The notes under the pieces: generated by a model | Told to the model about the DNA's origin: nothing | What the model saw: only the letters and a program-made list of their open reading frames with translations | The model's database searches: none | NCBI GenBank assembly: GCA_024867545.1 | Contig: JANFNE010000035.1 | Span: forward strand, 372,001 to 436,000 | From: Phytopythium helicoides | Taxonomy: Eukaryota > Oomycota > Peronosporomycetes > Pythiales > Pythiaceae | Reading direction: 5' to 3' | Length of the DNA: 64,000 bases | Position numbers and translations under genes: made by a program | Shown: piece by piece, positions 1-10,124 of the stretch | How the letters are laid out: every line of letters starts with the position of its first letter | Numbering within the stretch: the first letter of the stretch is position 1

Positions 1-1
1 T

Positions 2-3000
2 CGCTATGGTCACCTTGACATGGTTCGGTGTCTCGTGGAAGAAGGCGGCGCGGATGTGAATGCCACGAACAAAAACGGAGAGACAGCGCTGATGTATGCC
101 GCTACTAATGGAGAGCTTGAAGTTGTTCGCTATCTCGTGGAAGAACGCGGAGTGGACGTGAATAATATAAACAAAGACGGATGGACAGCGCTAAGGTGTG
201 CTGCTGAAAATGGTCGCTTTGAAGTTATTCGGTGTCTCGTGGAAGAAGGCAAAGCGGACGTGAATGCCACGAACAAAGACAGATGGTCAGCACTGATGTG
301 GGCCGCTCGCAATGGTCACTTTGACATGGTTCGGTGTCTAGTGGAAGGTGGAGCGGACGTGAATGCCACGAACAAGGACGGCAAGTCGGCAATCCGTATC
401 GCTGCTGATCGTGGTCACCACGATATTGTCCGCGTTCTCAAACCTTTTGTGAAGCGTTCACAACCAAAGATAGCTAAGCCTTCTTCATTCAAGTCGTTGC
501 TCTCCAAAATCGCCCGTGGTCTTGCTCCTCTTCGGAAGCGACCTCAACCAAAGACACCAATTACTTCACGATTCAATTCCAACTGGATCATACCCCCAGC
601 TGAAATTGAACTCACACAACGAGTTGACACCAACAATCTCGGAGGAGAATATATCGCCAAATGGCTCGATGCACACGTCGTCGTCAAACTATTCATTCCA
701 GATGCAGCACACTCATCCTTCCAACAAGAAGTAAAGCTGTGGAAACAGTTGCGACACCCTAATGTGATCAAGATGTACGGCGTATGTGAAGCTGGTCCAG
801 GTTTGCAGTTCTTCGTGTGTGAGTATGCAGATGGCGGATCGCTGATTGAGTATGTCAAGTCCACTCCTGAGGATGAACCACGAAGGGTGTGGAAATATCT
901 GTATGAGGCTGCACTGGGTCTGGAGTATCTTCACGAGCGAGGGTTTGTTCACGGTGATCTTCGTTGCAGCAACATATTGATCGGCAGTGATGATTTGTCG
1001 AGGCTGTCGAATTTCGGTTTGAGTGGTGCAAAGAGTGGAGGATCTTCGAGTGTTGGTTCGATGCTGTGGCAGGCTCCTGAGATTTTGGAGGGTAAAGGTT
1101 CATCCTCTCAATTTGAATCGGATGTGTATTCATTTGGAATGTGTATTTTGGAAGCTATTACTGGGATGGAACCATGGGGTGGTGAGAATGGTCCGGTGTG
1201 GGCGAAGCCGCTTTGGGCTCCAGAGAAAGATGACGATGAACCATGGAAGGCTCCACAATGTCTCGATGGTGATGCACGCGACTTGGTGTGGCGAATGTGC
1301 TCTCAAGATCCTACCAAGCGCATCAAGATACAGTCCGTCGTCTATGAGCTCGAGCGTTTGGCACTCAAGGAGAGTCTGCGTCATTCACAATCAGAGCCAG
1401 AGCACGAACCCGTACACACACTTGATACCTACAAGTTTGGTGAGATCAAGGAACTATGGCGAAAAGTCGAAACACACATGAAGAAGACCAACAATCCTCA
1501 ATTCCATCAATCATTTGACGAACTTAAACCACTATACAACCATCTACACAAATCAACACATCACATCACACTATTCACAAGATTCCACACACTACTCACC
1601 GAATTCCATACTGTCATCACCATGAATGAACAACAAACATTAGCCATAAGACTCTCGTCCACGCGTGCCACCACCAACAGCATCTACGCCTTTCATCGAC
1701 GCATACAGTTACTGTGGGGAGCACTCGGTCAACCAGTTCACACCAACGTCACACACACGGCACAGACAGACGCACAACGTCGTGATATGTTTGTGTCTGG
1801 TGTGTCGGATGTGTATCTGTTGTTGCGCGAGTTGGAATCGGATGATGAGAAGGTTGCCTTCCTCGAAATGTTGAAACGGGAGATGACACATCAATACACA
1901 CCTACTCAACTGGAGGTGATGAAGAATGCGGTGGAGGCTCTCGAGAGCAGGATTGGTGAGGAAAAGGATAGTTTGGTTCCTGAGTGGTTCATTCCTTGGT
2001 ACGAGTTGATCAGGCGTGAGGACGAATGTCTTGGTGTAGGTGGTTTCGGTAGTGTGATCCGAGCAAAGTGGTTGGACTCGGAGGTGGTGGTGAAGCAAGT
2101 GGATATGGGTGGTTCTAAGGGATCATCACTTTGGTCGAACATGAGCTCGACAGAAACTATATCCATAGAACACGTCAAGACCCGATCGCAAGTTGTGGAG
2201 TCTAAAGAAACCAGTCCTGAAGAGCTTGAGAAGAGAGCGAAGAAGCAAGAAGCTATGAAAATGTTCCGACGTGAAGTAGACATTTGGTTCGGATTCAGTC
2301 ACCCTCATGTCATACAACTATTCGGCGCATGTCACGTAGGCGTACCTTTCTTCGTATGCGAGTACGCCACCAACGGGACATTGGTCCAGTATCTGCAGAA
2401 ACATCCTGGTGAGTTGTGGCAAAAGCTATATGAGGCTGCGTTGGGAGTCCAGTACCTTCATGCTCGTGGAGTGGTTCATGGTGATCTGAAAGGAAACAAT
2501 ATCGTGGTTGGTAGCGACATGAAGGCGAAGGTGACGGACTTTGGTTTGAGTTCAATGGTGAGTGGTGATGGAGAAGCTCAAATCACAGCCGCGTCTCATT
2601 GGGTGGCTCCTGAGTGTTTCGTTGTTGCTCCTGAGTTGACGTTTGCGTCGGATGTGTACTCTCTGGGTATGTGTGTTGTGGAGTCGATGCGCGTGGTGGG
2701 AGGTGAAGAGTGGATTTTACCGTGGCGAGATGTGGATAATGTTGTTGTGAGAGTGAAGGTAAAACGTGGTGAATTGCCACCAAGACCTACATGCTGCACA
2801 GATGTTCAATGGAAACTAGTGAATCGTATGTGCTCATTTCAACCGGAGAATCGGATGAAGATTTCTACTGTGGTTGATGAATTGTCGAGACTAGTGAATG
2901 AGAGATTTCATGTGGCATTTGAATCACCGAGCTTGGAGTTTGTCTCCGATGTTGTCTCTACGATGAAAAGTGTGTTGAGTGAGCTGGATGACAGTGGAAA

Positions 3001-3244
3001 TGAAGTTTCAATGTACATTAACTTGTGGGATGAACTGGAGAAGGTGTACAAGAATGTTGACAACGTCCACACCAGCAGCAGCAGGGAGGTGTTCAGTAGT
3101 TTGGTGAGAGACGCCGAGACGGCAACTTTGAAACTGAAGGAAAAGAAGACGGACTTGATGTCTTCATTGGAGACGACGATGGCTGTGTACGCATTGCGTC
3201 GTCGTGTGGTCAAGTTTATGGAGGCATATCCAGCACAAGTATAG
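2..3244 (+). CDS. Ankyrin-repeat pseudokinase-kinase protein, unit 1 (5' partial)
   Basis: The reading frame is open from the window edge, so the true start lies outside. About four 34-residue ankyrin repeats remain (to about base 430), followed by a linker rich in Pro/Lys. The first kinase-like domain (about 600-1370) has the beta-3 lysine (VVVKLF) and HGDLRCSN, but its Gly-rich loop is degenerate and DFG reads NFG, so it is probably a pseudokinase. A helical domain follows (about 1420-1980). The second kinase domain (about 2025-2900) has GVGGFGSV, VVVKQ, HGDLKGNN, DFG and APE, so it looks active and of tyrosine-kinase-like (TKL) type. A second helical domain ends in EAYPAQV. No signal peptide or membrane segment is visible in what remains. 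A role as a cytoplasmic signalling kinase with an ankyrin partner-binding region is inference. Confidence 0.9.
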   Translation, partial: RYGHLDMVRCLVEEGGADVNATNKNGETALMYAATNGELEVVRYLVEERGVDVNNINKDGWTALRCAAENGRFEVIRCLVEEGKADVNATNKDRWSALMWAARNGHFDMVRCLVEGGADVNATNKDGKSAIRIAADRGHHDIVRVLKPFVKRSQPKIAKPSSFKSLLSKIARGLAPLRKRPQPKTPITSRFNSNWIIPPAEIELTQRVDTNNLGGEYIAKWLDAHVVVKLFIPDAAHSSFQQEVKLWKQLRHPNVIKMYGVCEAGPGLQFFVCEYADGGSLIEYVKSTPEDEPRRVWKYLYEAALGLEYLHERGFVHGDLRCSNILIGSDDLSRLSNFGLSGAKSGGSSSVGSMLWQAPEILEGKGSSSQFESDVYSFGMCILEAITGMEPWGGENGPVWAKPLWAPEKDDDEPWKAPQCLDGDARDLVWRMCSQDPTKRIKIQSVVYELERLALKESLRHSQSEPEHEPVHTLDTYKFGEIKELWRKVETHMKKTNNPQFHQSFDELKPLYNHLHKSTHHITLFTRFHTLLTEFHTVITMNEQQTLAIRLSSTRATTNSIYAFHRRIQLLWGALGQPVHTNVTHTAQTDAQRRDMFVSGVSDVYLLLRELESDDEKVAFLEMLKREMTHQYTPTQLEVMKNAVEALESRIGEEKDSLVPEWFIPWYELIRREDECLGVGGFGSVIRAKWLDSEVVVKQVDMGGSKGSSLWSNMSSTETISIEHVKTRSQVVESKETSPEELEKRAKKQEAMKMFRREVDIWFGFSHPHVIQLFGACHVGVPFFVCEYATNGTLVQYLQKHPGELWQKLYEAALGVQYLHARGVVHGDLKGNNIVVGSDMKAKVTDFGLSSMVSGDGEAQITAASHWVAPECFVVAPELTFASDVYSLGMCVVESMRVVGGEEWILPWRDVDNVVVRVKVKRGELPPRPTCCTDVQWKLVNRMCSFQPENRMKISTVVDELSRLVNERFHVAFESPSLEFVSDVVSTMKSVLSELDDSGNEVSMYINLWDELEKVYKNVDNVHTSSSREVFSSLVRDAETATLKLKEKKTDLMSSLETTMAVYALRRRVVKFMEAYPAQV

Positions 3245-3509
3245 ATGCTGCCTCTACCAACTTCGTGGACAGCAATAAACGCGTGTGGCGTGACTTTCTC
3301 GTTGCAGGGAGTGGAAGATGTGACAACTACCATCGCTGGTAACATGTTGGTGCAGACTATAGCTAACGACGAATGAGAACCAAGACCTACGAGTGTCTCG
3401 AGATGGTATGCTCTTTGGTCTCATTGAGATCCTCGCTCCTGTGGTGTGCTACTACTGCCTCTTCACAACTGAGAAGACGGAGCGTTCTAAAGCGTCCACT
3501 ACCGCGGAC
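3245..3509 (+). pseudogene. Phosphate transporter fragment, unit 1
   Basis: Directly after the kinase stop, the DNA in shifting frames still encodes pieces like DSNKRV, LQGVEDVTTTIAGNMLVQ and CYYC-like residues. These match about residues 121-210 of the intact phosphate transporters at 56193-57617 and 60381-61823 (DRNKRV, LQGVGQVTAAIAGNLLVQ). Frameshifts and stops break it. Neither the N-terminal third nor the C-terminal half of the transporter is present. Confidence 0.72.
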
Positions 3510-3837
3510 TTGTAAAAGTGTTGGAGTAAACCAAACTATGGGTCTGAAGGCGGCCGTTAAAGTCTCGACTTCTTGGATCCAACTTGCCGACACCATGACA
3601 CCAGAGGTGATGTAGTCTACAGTGCTATGGTGTGTGACTTCAGAATGGTTTGAGGAGGAGATCTTGGGGAGGCGGTGAGGTGGTCAATTTCATGGACAGT
3701 CCGAATGCTTTGAGTCGGTTGTCGGCGTTGACTGTGGGGTAATCAGCTCTTATGCGAACAGCTTCCTCTCAAACTGTGTGTTGCGAGTCCAGAGACGTCG
3801 AAAGTTCATCAATGCAACAACCTCAACACACAAATGA
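3510..3837. other. Non-coding tail between transporter and HSF relics, unit 1
   Basis: Stop-rich DNA with no gene that I can support. It is repeated nearly base for base at 8866-9185 and in part at 16036-16340 and 49046-49260, so it is part of the duplicated unit. Confidence 0.6.
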
Positions 3838-4769
3838 GGTCATGGAGCTCCAAAAGCATCGGTATGTATTTCCGAGTGTACACGATAAGTAATAAATGAA
3901 GGTGACAACCACTGACCTAGGCGGTCAATTGACGTCAATGATTGGGTTTGTGTCGATTGACGGTCAATCGACACAAACCCACGCGAAAGCGACGCCACCT
4001 CGTGGATCGACGGCACCTTCAAGACATCAATACCGGCGTTGGTGCCTTCCAGATCGGCGACATACCCGCCACGATCGGGAGCGACACCAACGGACCAACC
4101 ACGGAAGCCCCGCTCGCCATCCACACTAACGACGACCTCACCTACTTCTCCAACGCCACATCCTCCACCACAGCCTCACAACGAACCAGGATAGACCTCC
4201 ACTTGTCCGACGCCAACCACTAACTCTCCTCCATCATCCACGACCACAACACGCTTGGCGGCAGCCTGGTCCTCCGAGACCATCGACCCTACACGCATTA
4301 CAATCGCTCGAGCGACTCCTTCTCGCTCTCCCGCTTCACGACCGCCATACCGTCCTAGTCGTCCCTCCTCAACCACTCGCGGACATCGATACATCCTCTA
4401 CGTGTAGAACTGCGACCGCACCTTCCTCCACTCGCACTTGGAGCCGCCCTCCAAGTGGCGGACCTGGCGCCACTACAACCTCCCCACCCTCTCGTCCCTC
4501 AACCAGCGACGCACACTCTCCGACTCTCGAGCCTCCGCGCATCCTTCTCCACCATCTCCAACGCCGCACCAGCCTCCGACCACCGGACCACAACCGCCCG
4601 CCTTGGCTCTCGTGGCTTCTCGCGCCGCGCCACCTGCTGCAAACCAAACGCAGCAGCACACGGCGACACCCACGCGCGCCTGACGCTCACGCTCTTCTCG
4701 GTCTCTTCTCGCTCTCGCGGCTCGCCTCGCACTCCCACGCTCCTCCTCCCGCCGCCGCAACTGCTCGCA
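3838..4769 (-). pseudogene. Decayed heat shock factor gene, unit 1
   Basis: Read on the minus strand this is a broken copy of the intact HSF gene at 49842-50591. The 3' flank matches closely (ATGGAGCTCCAAA, then CATCGGTATGTATTTCCGAG). The C-terminal motif VPSIHEVASLSRGF matches LPSIHELPSLSSGF. In another frame RRAWVSP, RREKPR and VVRWSEAGAALEMVEKDA match RRGWVAP, RRENPR and VIRWAEDGAAFEILDKEA of the DNA-binding domain. Frames shift several times and the recognition-helix region is lost. A 39-bp palindrome lies inside it. Confidence 0.8.
3943..3981. repeat. 39-bp perfect palindrome, unit 1
   Basis: Two 19-bp arms (3943-3961 and 3963-3981, beginning TGGGTTTGTGTCG) are exact reverse complements around one G. 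The sequence can form a hairpin or cruciform. It sits in the HSF relic and is absent from the matching place in units 3 and 7, so it is a derived change. Confidence 0.9.
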
Positions 4770-5199
4770 GCCTCACACACTCACACAGCGCCACGCCACG
4801 TCCGACGCCACCGCAGCCGCCAGCGCCGCGCACTCCACACACACGCGCGGGCCTCTCGCTCCCTCCGCAGCTCCAGCCTCTCGCGCCAACGACCGCCCTC
4901 GCGCTCCATCGCCACCGCCTCCGCTCCCAAGACCAGCCGACAAACGACGCCACCATCTCCCACTCGCCTACCTCGGTCTCCATGCGGCTGCGCTTTCTCG
5001 CCTTTTGGCTGGCGACTTGGACGTTGGACGTTGGACGTTCGGCTCGTGGGTTGGAGACGTGGGGAAGGGTGCGGGCGTGTGCGTTGGTTGAGCGGGTGGC
5101 ATGTGGTCGGAGGATCTTTTGGGGACAGGTGAGAGAGAGGTCGTTGTCCTCACTTGTGAACTTTGGAAGAAGGAAGGAAGGAGGGAGGTGAGGAGGAAG
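4770..5199 (+). promoter_or_regulatory. Upstream block of kinase gene unit 2
   Basis: GC-rich spacer, then a tandem TTGGACG repeat near 5020, then a conserved leader: TCCTCACTTGTGAACTTTGG (5147-5166) and a purine-rich GGAAGGAAGGAGG run just before the ATG. TCACTT resembles the oomycete initiator type (YCAYTYY), one base off. The block recurs before every kinase gene in the array, so it probably holds the promoter; the exact start site is inference. Confidence 0.45.
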
Positions 5200-8100
5200 A
5201 TGACGGAGAGGCTTCTTAAAGCCGCCAAAGAGGGCGATCTCGATGTGGTGAAGGGGATGATCGCCGGCGGGGTGGATGTGAATGCCACGGACGGATATGG
5301 AGTGACAGCGCTGATGTATGCCGCTGAGAATGGTCACCTTGACATGGTTCGGTATTTCGTGGAAGAACACGGCGCGAACGTGAATGCTATAAACAAAGAC
5401 GGAAGGACAGCGCTGATGTATGCCGCTCGCAATGGTCACCTTGAAATGGTTCGTTGTCTCGTGGAAGAAGGTGGAGCGGACATGAATGCCATGGACGAAG
5501 ACAGATGGACAGCACTAATGTGGGCCGCTCGCTATGGTTACCTTAAAATGGTTTGGTATCTCGTGAAAGAACGCGGCGCGGACGTGAATGCCACGGACAA
5601 ATACGGATGGACAGCGCTGATGTATGCTGCTCGCTATGGTCACCTTGAAGTAGTTCGGTGTCTCGTGGAAGAAGGCGGTGCGGACGTGAATGGCACGAAC
5701 AAAGACGGATGGACAGCGCTGATGTACGCCGCTCGCAATGGCCACCTTGAAATGGTTCGCTGTCTCGTGAAAGAAGGCAAAGCGGACGTGAATGCCACGA
5801 ACAATGACGGCAAGTCGGCAATCCGAATCGCTGCTGATCGCGGCTACCAAGAAATCATGCACATTCTCAAACCTTTTTTGACGCAATCACAACCACCAAA
5901 CACTTCACTATTCGATTCGCTACTCTCCACATGGGTCATACCTCCATCTGAAGTTGAATTCACCAAACTCATCGACACCAACAACCTCGGAGGAGAATAC
6001 ATCGCCAAATGGCTTGATGCACACGTCGTCGTCAAATTATTCATTCCCGATGCAGCTCACTCATCCTTCCAACAAGAAGTAAAGCTGTGGAAACAATTGA
6101 GACACCCTAACGTGATCAAGATGTACGGTGCATGTGAAGCTGGTCCAGGTTTGCAGTTCTTCGTGTGTGAGTATGCTGGTGGGGGATCGCTGATTGAGTA
6201 TGTGAAGTCAAGTCCGGAGGATGGACCACGGAGGGTGTGGAAATATCTGTATGAGGCTGCACTGGGTCTGGAGTATCTTCACGAGCGAGGGCTAGTGCAT
6301 GGTGATCTTCGTTGCAGCAATATTTTGATCGGCAGTGATGATTTGTCGAGATTGTCGAATTTCGGTTTGAGTGGTGCAAAGAGTGGAGCGTCTTCAAGTG
6401 TTGGTCCGATGCGATGGCAGGCTCCTGAGATTATGTTGGGTAAAGGTTCATCATCTCGATTTGCATCGGATGTGTATTCATTTGGAATGTGTATCTTGGA
6501 GGCAGTGACTGGGAAGAAGCCATGGGACAAATATAATGACCCGATATGGTGCAAGACTTATTGGAAACCTGAGACAGGACACAGCTCTTGGGAATCTCCA
6601 GAATGTCCCTATGGTGACGCACGTGACTTGGTATGGCGTATGTGCTCTCACGATCCTACCAAGCGCATCAAACTTCAGTCTGTTGTGTACCAGCTCGAGC
6701 GATTGGCACTCAAGGAGAGCGTGAGTCACACCCCATCAGAGCCAGAGCACGAACCTGTACACACACTTGACACCTACAAGTTTGGTGAGATCAAGGAACT
6801 GTGGCGAAAAGTCGAAACACACATGACGAACAACACCAACAATAGTCAATACCAACAAGCCTTTGACGAACTCAAACCACTATACAAACATCTACACCAA
6901 TCAACACATCACATCACACTATTCACAAGATTCCATACACTACTCACACAGTTCCATACCGTCATCACCATGAATGAACAACAAACATTAGCCATAAGAC
7001 TCTCGTCCACACGTGCCACCACCAACAGCATCTATGCCTTTCATCGACGCATCCAATCACTATGGGGAGCACTGGGTCAACCAGTTCACACCAACGTCAC
7101 AAAGATGGCACAGACAGACGCACAACGCCGTGAGTTGTTTGTGTCTGGTGTGTCGGATGTGTATCTATTGTTGCGCGAGTTGGAATCGGATGATGAGAAG
7201 GTTGCATTTCTGAAGATATTGAAACAAGAGATGGCACATCAATACACACCTACTCAACTGGAGGTGATGAAGAAGGCTTTGGAGGCTCTTGAGAGCAAGA
7301 TTGGTGAGGAGAAGGATAGTTTGGTTCCGGAGTGGTTCATTCCATGGTACGAGTTGATCAAGAGTGAGGACGAATGTCTTGGTGAAGGTGGTTTCGGTAG
7401 TGTGATCCGAGCAAAGTGGTTGGACTCGGAGGTGGTGGTGAAGCGAGTGGATATAGGTGGCTCTAAGGGATCATTACTTTGGTCGAACATCAGCTCGATG
7501 GAAACTATATCCATAGGAGATGTCAAAACCCGATCGCAAGCTATGGAGTCTAAAGAAGCCAGTCCTGAAGAGCTTGAGAAGCTAACAAACAAGCAAGAAG
7601 CTATGAAAATGTTCCGACGTGAAGTAGACATTTGGTTCGGATTCAGTCACCCTCACGTCATACAACTATTCGGCGCATGTCATGTAGGCACACCATTCTT
7701 CGTATGCGAGTACGCCACCAACGGGACATTAGTCGAGTATCTGCAGAAACATCCTGATGAGTTGTGGCAGAAGCTGTATGAGGCTGCGTTGGGAGTCCAG
7801 TACCTTCATGCTCGTGGAGTGGTTCATGGTGATCTGAAAGGAAACAATATCGTGGTTGGTAGCGACATGAAGGCGAAGGTGACGGACTTTGGTCTGAGTT
7901 CAATGGCGAGTGGTGGTGGAGAAACACAAATCACAGCTGCGTCTCATTGGGTGGCTCCTGAGTGTTTTGTTGTTGATCCTGAGTTGACGTTTGCGTCGGA
8001 TGTGTACTCTCTGGGTATGTGTATTGTGGAGTCGATGCGCGTGGTGGGAGGTGAAGAGTGGATTTTACCGTGGCGAGATGTGGATAATGTTGTTGTGAGA

Positions 8101-8592
8101 GTGAAGGTAAAACGTGGTGAATTGCCACCAAGACCTACATGCTGCACAGATGTTCAATGGAAACTAGTGGAACGTATGTGCTCGTTTCAACCGGAGAATC
8201 GGATGAAGATTTCTACTGTGGTCGACGAGTTGTCGACATTGGCGAGCAAGAGAAATGATACAGCATCCAAATCACCTGACTTGGAGTTTGTTCCTGAAGT
8301 TGTCTCTGCTATGATAGCTGTGTTGAGTGAGCTACATGAGAGTGGAAGCGAAGTGTCGATGTACATGGACTTGTGGGATGAACTGGAGAAGGTGTACAAG
8401 AATGTCGATGGCGTCCACACCAGCAGCAGCAGGGAGGTGTTCTGTTGTTTGGTGAGAGACGCCGAGACAGCAACTTTGAAACTGAAGGAAAAGAAGACGG
8501 ACTTGATGTCTTCATTGGAGAGGACCATGGCTGTGTACGCATTGCGTCGTCGTGTGGTCAAGTTTATGGAGGCATATCCAGCACAAGAGTAG
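5200..8592 (+). CDS. Ankyrin-repeat pseudokinase-kinase protein, unit 2
   Basis: 1130 residues. The start is the ATG giving MTERLLKAAKEGDLDVVK, which is shared by the paralogs; the longer frame back to 5101 runs into leader DNA. The N-terminus carries an irregular cap plus about six ankyrin repeats (to about 5860). The pseudokinase (about 5940-6720) keeps VVVKLF and HGDLRCSN but has NFG. A helical domain covers about 6760-7330. The second kinase (about 7375-8250) has GEGGFGSV, VVVKRV, HGDLKGNN, DFG and APE. The C-terminal helical domain ends EAYPAQE and stop. No intron is evident. It is one of the two shortest complete ankyrin regions in the array. Confidence 0.92.
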   Translation: MTERLLKAAKEGDLDVVKGMIAGGVDVNATDGYGVTALMYAAENGHLDMVRYFVEEHGANVNAINKDGRTALMYAARNGHLEMVRCLVEEGGADMNAMDEDRWTALMWAARYGYLKMVWYLVKERGADVNATDKYGWTALMYAARYGHLEVVRCLVEEGGADVNGTNKDGWTALMYAARNGHLEMVRCLVKEGKADVNATNNDGKSAIRIAADRGYQEIMHILKPFLTQSQPPNTSLFDSLLSTWVIPPSEVEFTKLIDTNNLGGEYIAKWLDAHVVVKLFIPDAAHSSFQQEVKLWKQLRHPNVIKMYGACEAGPGLQFFVCEYAGGGSLIEYVKSSPEDGPRRVWKYLYEAALGLEYLHERGLVHGDLRCSNILIGSDDLSRLSNFGLSGAKSGASSSVGPMRWQAPEIMLGKGSSSRFASDVYSFGMCILEAVTGKKPWDKYNDPIWCKTYWKPETGHSSWESPECPYGDARDLVWRMCSHDPTKRIKLQSVVYQLERLALKESVSHTPSEPEHEPVHTLDTYKFGEIKELWRKVETHMTNNTNNSQYQQAFDELKPLYKHLHQSTHHITLFTRFHTLLTQFHTVITMNEQQTLAIRLSSTRATTNSIYAFHRRIQSLWGALGQPVHTNVTKMAQTDAQRRELFVSGVSDVYLLLRELESDDEKVAFLKILKQEMAHQYTPTQLEVMKKALEALESKIGEEKDSLVPEWFIPWYELIKSEDECLGEGGFGSVIRAKWLDSEVVVKRVDIGGSKGSLLWSNISSMETISIGDVKTRSQAMESKEASPEELEKLTNKQEAMKMFRREVDIWFGFSHPHVIQLFGACHVGTPFFVCEYATNGTLVEYLQKHPDELWQKLYEAALGVQYLHARGVVHGDLKGNNIVVGSDMKAKVTDFGLSSMASGGGETQITAASHWVAPECFVVDPELTFASDVYSLGMCIVESMRVVGGEEWILPWRDVDNVVVRVKVKRGELPPRPTCCTDVQWKLVERMCSFQPENRMKISTVVDELSTLASKRNDTASKSPDLEFVPEVVSAMIAVLSELHESGSEVSMYMDLWDELEKVYKNVDGVHTSSSREVFCCLVRDAETATLKLKEKKTDLMSSLERTMAVYALRRRVVKFMEAYPAQE

Positions 8593-8865
8593 ATACTGCC
8601 TCTACCAACTTGGCGGACTGCAATAAACGTGTGTGCCGTGACTTTCTCGCAGTAGGGAGTGAACTAGGTGACAGCTACCGTCGCTGGTAACATGTTGGTG
8701 CAGACTATAGCTAACGACGAATGAGAAACTAGACCAAGGAGCGTCTCGAGATGGTATGCTCTTTGGTCTCATTGAGATCCTCGCTCCGGTGGTGTGCTAC
8801 TACTGCTTCTTCACAACTGAGAAGACGGAGCGTTCAAAAGCGTCCTCTACCGCGGACTTGTAAAA
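8593..8865 (+). pseudogene. Phosphate transporter fragment, unit 2
   Basis: Nearly the same DNA as 3245-3509, with the same remnant of the transporter middle region (STRVD... NKRVC, then a GNMLVQ-like stretch in another frame). It is broken by stops and shifts. Confidence 0.68.
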
Positions 8866-9185
8866 GTGTTGGAGTAAACCAAACTATGGGTCTGAAGGCG
8901 GCCGTTAAAGTCTCGACTTCTTGGATCCAACTTGCCGACACCATGACACCAGAGGTGATGTAGTCTACAGTGCTATGGTGTGTGACTTCAGAATGGTTTG
9001 AGGAGGAGATCTTGGGGAGGCGGTGAGGTGGTCAATTTCATGGACAGTCCGAATGCTTTGAGTCGGTTGTCGGCGTTGACTGTGGGGTAATCAGCTCTTA
9101 TGCGAACAGCTTCCTCTCAAACTGTGTGTTGCGAGTCCAGAGACGTCGAAAGTTCATCAATGCAACAACCTCAACAAACAAATGA
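8866..9185. other. Non-coding tail, unit 2
   Basis: Almost identical to 3510-3837. No gene seen. Confidence 0.6.
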
Positions 9186-10124
9186 GGTCATGGAGCTCCA
9201 AAAGCATCGGTATGTATTCCCGAGTGTACACGATAAGTAATAAATGAAGGTGACAACCACTGACCTAGGCGGTCAATTGACGTCAATGATTGGGTTTGTG
9301 TCGATTGACGGTCAATCGACACAAACCCACGCGAAAGCGACGCCACCTCGTGGATCGACGGCACCTTCAAGACATCAATACCGGCGTTGGTGCCTTCCAG
9401 ATCGGCGACATACCCGCCACGATCGGGAGCGACGCCAACAGACCAACCACGGAAACCCCGATCGCCATCCACACAAACGACGCCGCGCTCACCTGCTCCA
9501 CAGACGCCACCTCCTCCGCCACAGACTCACCACGAAAAGAGAATGAGACCTCCACTTGACCCACGCCAACCACTTGCTCTACTGCATCACACACGACTAC
9601 AACACGCTTGGCGGCAGCCTAGTCCTCCAAGGACACCATCGACCCTCCACGCATTGCAATCGCTCGAGCGACTCCTACTCGCTCCTCCACTTCACGACCG
9701 CCATACCGTCCTATTCGTCCCTCCTCAACCACTCGCGGACATCGATACATCCTCTACGTGTAGAACTGCGACCGCACCTTCCTCCACTCGCACTTGGAGC
9801 CTCCCTCCAAGTGGCGGACCTGGCGCCACTACAACCTCCCCACCCTCTCGTCCCTCAACCAGCGACGCACACTCTCCGACTCTCGAGCCTCCGCGCATCC
9901 TTCTCCACCATCTCCAACGCCGCACCAGCCTCCGACCACCGGACCACAACCGCCCGCCTTGGCTCTCGTGGCTTCTCGCGCCGCGCCACCTGCTGCAAAC
10001 CAAACGCAGCAGCACACGGCGACACCCACGCGCGCCGGACGCTCACGCTCTTCTCGGTCTCTTCTCGCTCTCGCGGCTCGCCTCGCACTCCCACGCTCCT
10101 CCTCCCGCCGCCGCAACTGCTCGC
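9186..10124 (-). pseudogene. Decayed heat shock factor gene, unit 2
   Basis: Same layout as the unit 1 relic and almost identical in its first 300 bases, including the palindrome. The C-terminal motif VPSIHEVASLSRGF and the DNA-binding-domain remnant VVRWSEAGAALEMVEKDA are readable on the minus strand in different frames. Confidence 0.8.
9291..9329. repeat. 39-bp perfect palindrome, unit 2
   Basis: Same palindrome as at 3943-3981: arms 9291-9309 and 9311-9329 around a single G. Confidence 0.9.
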
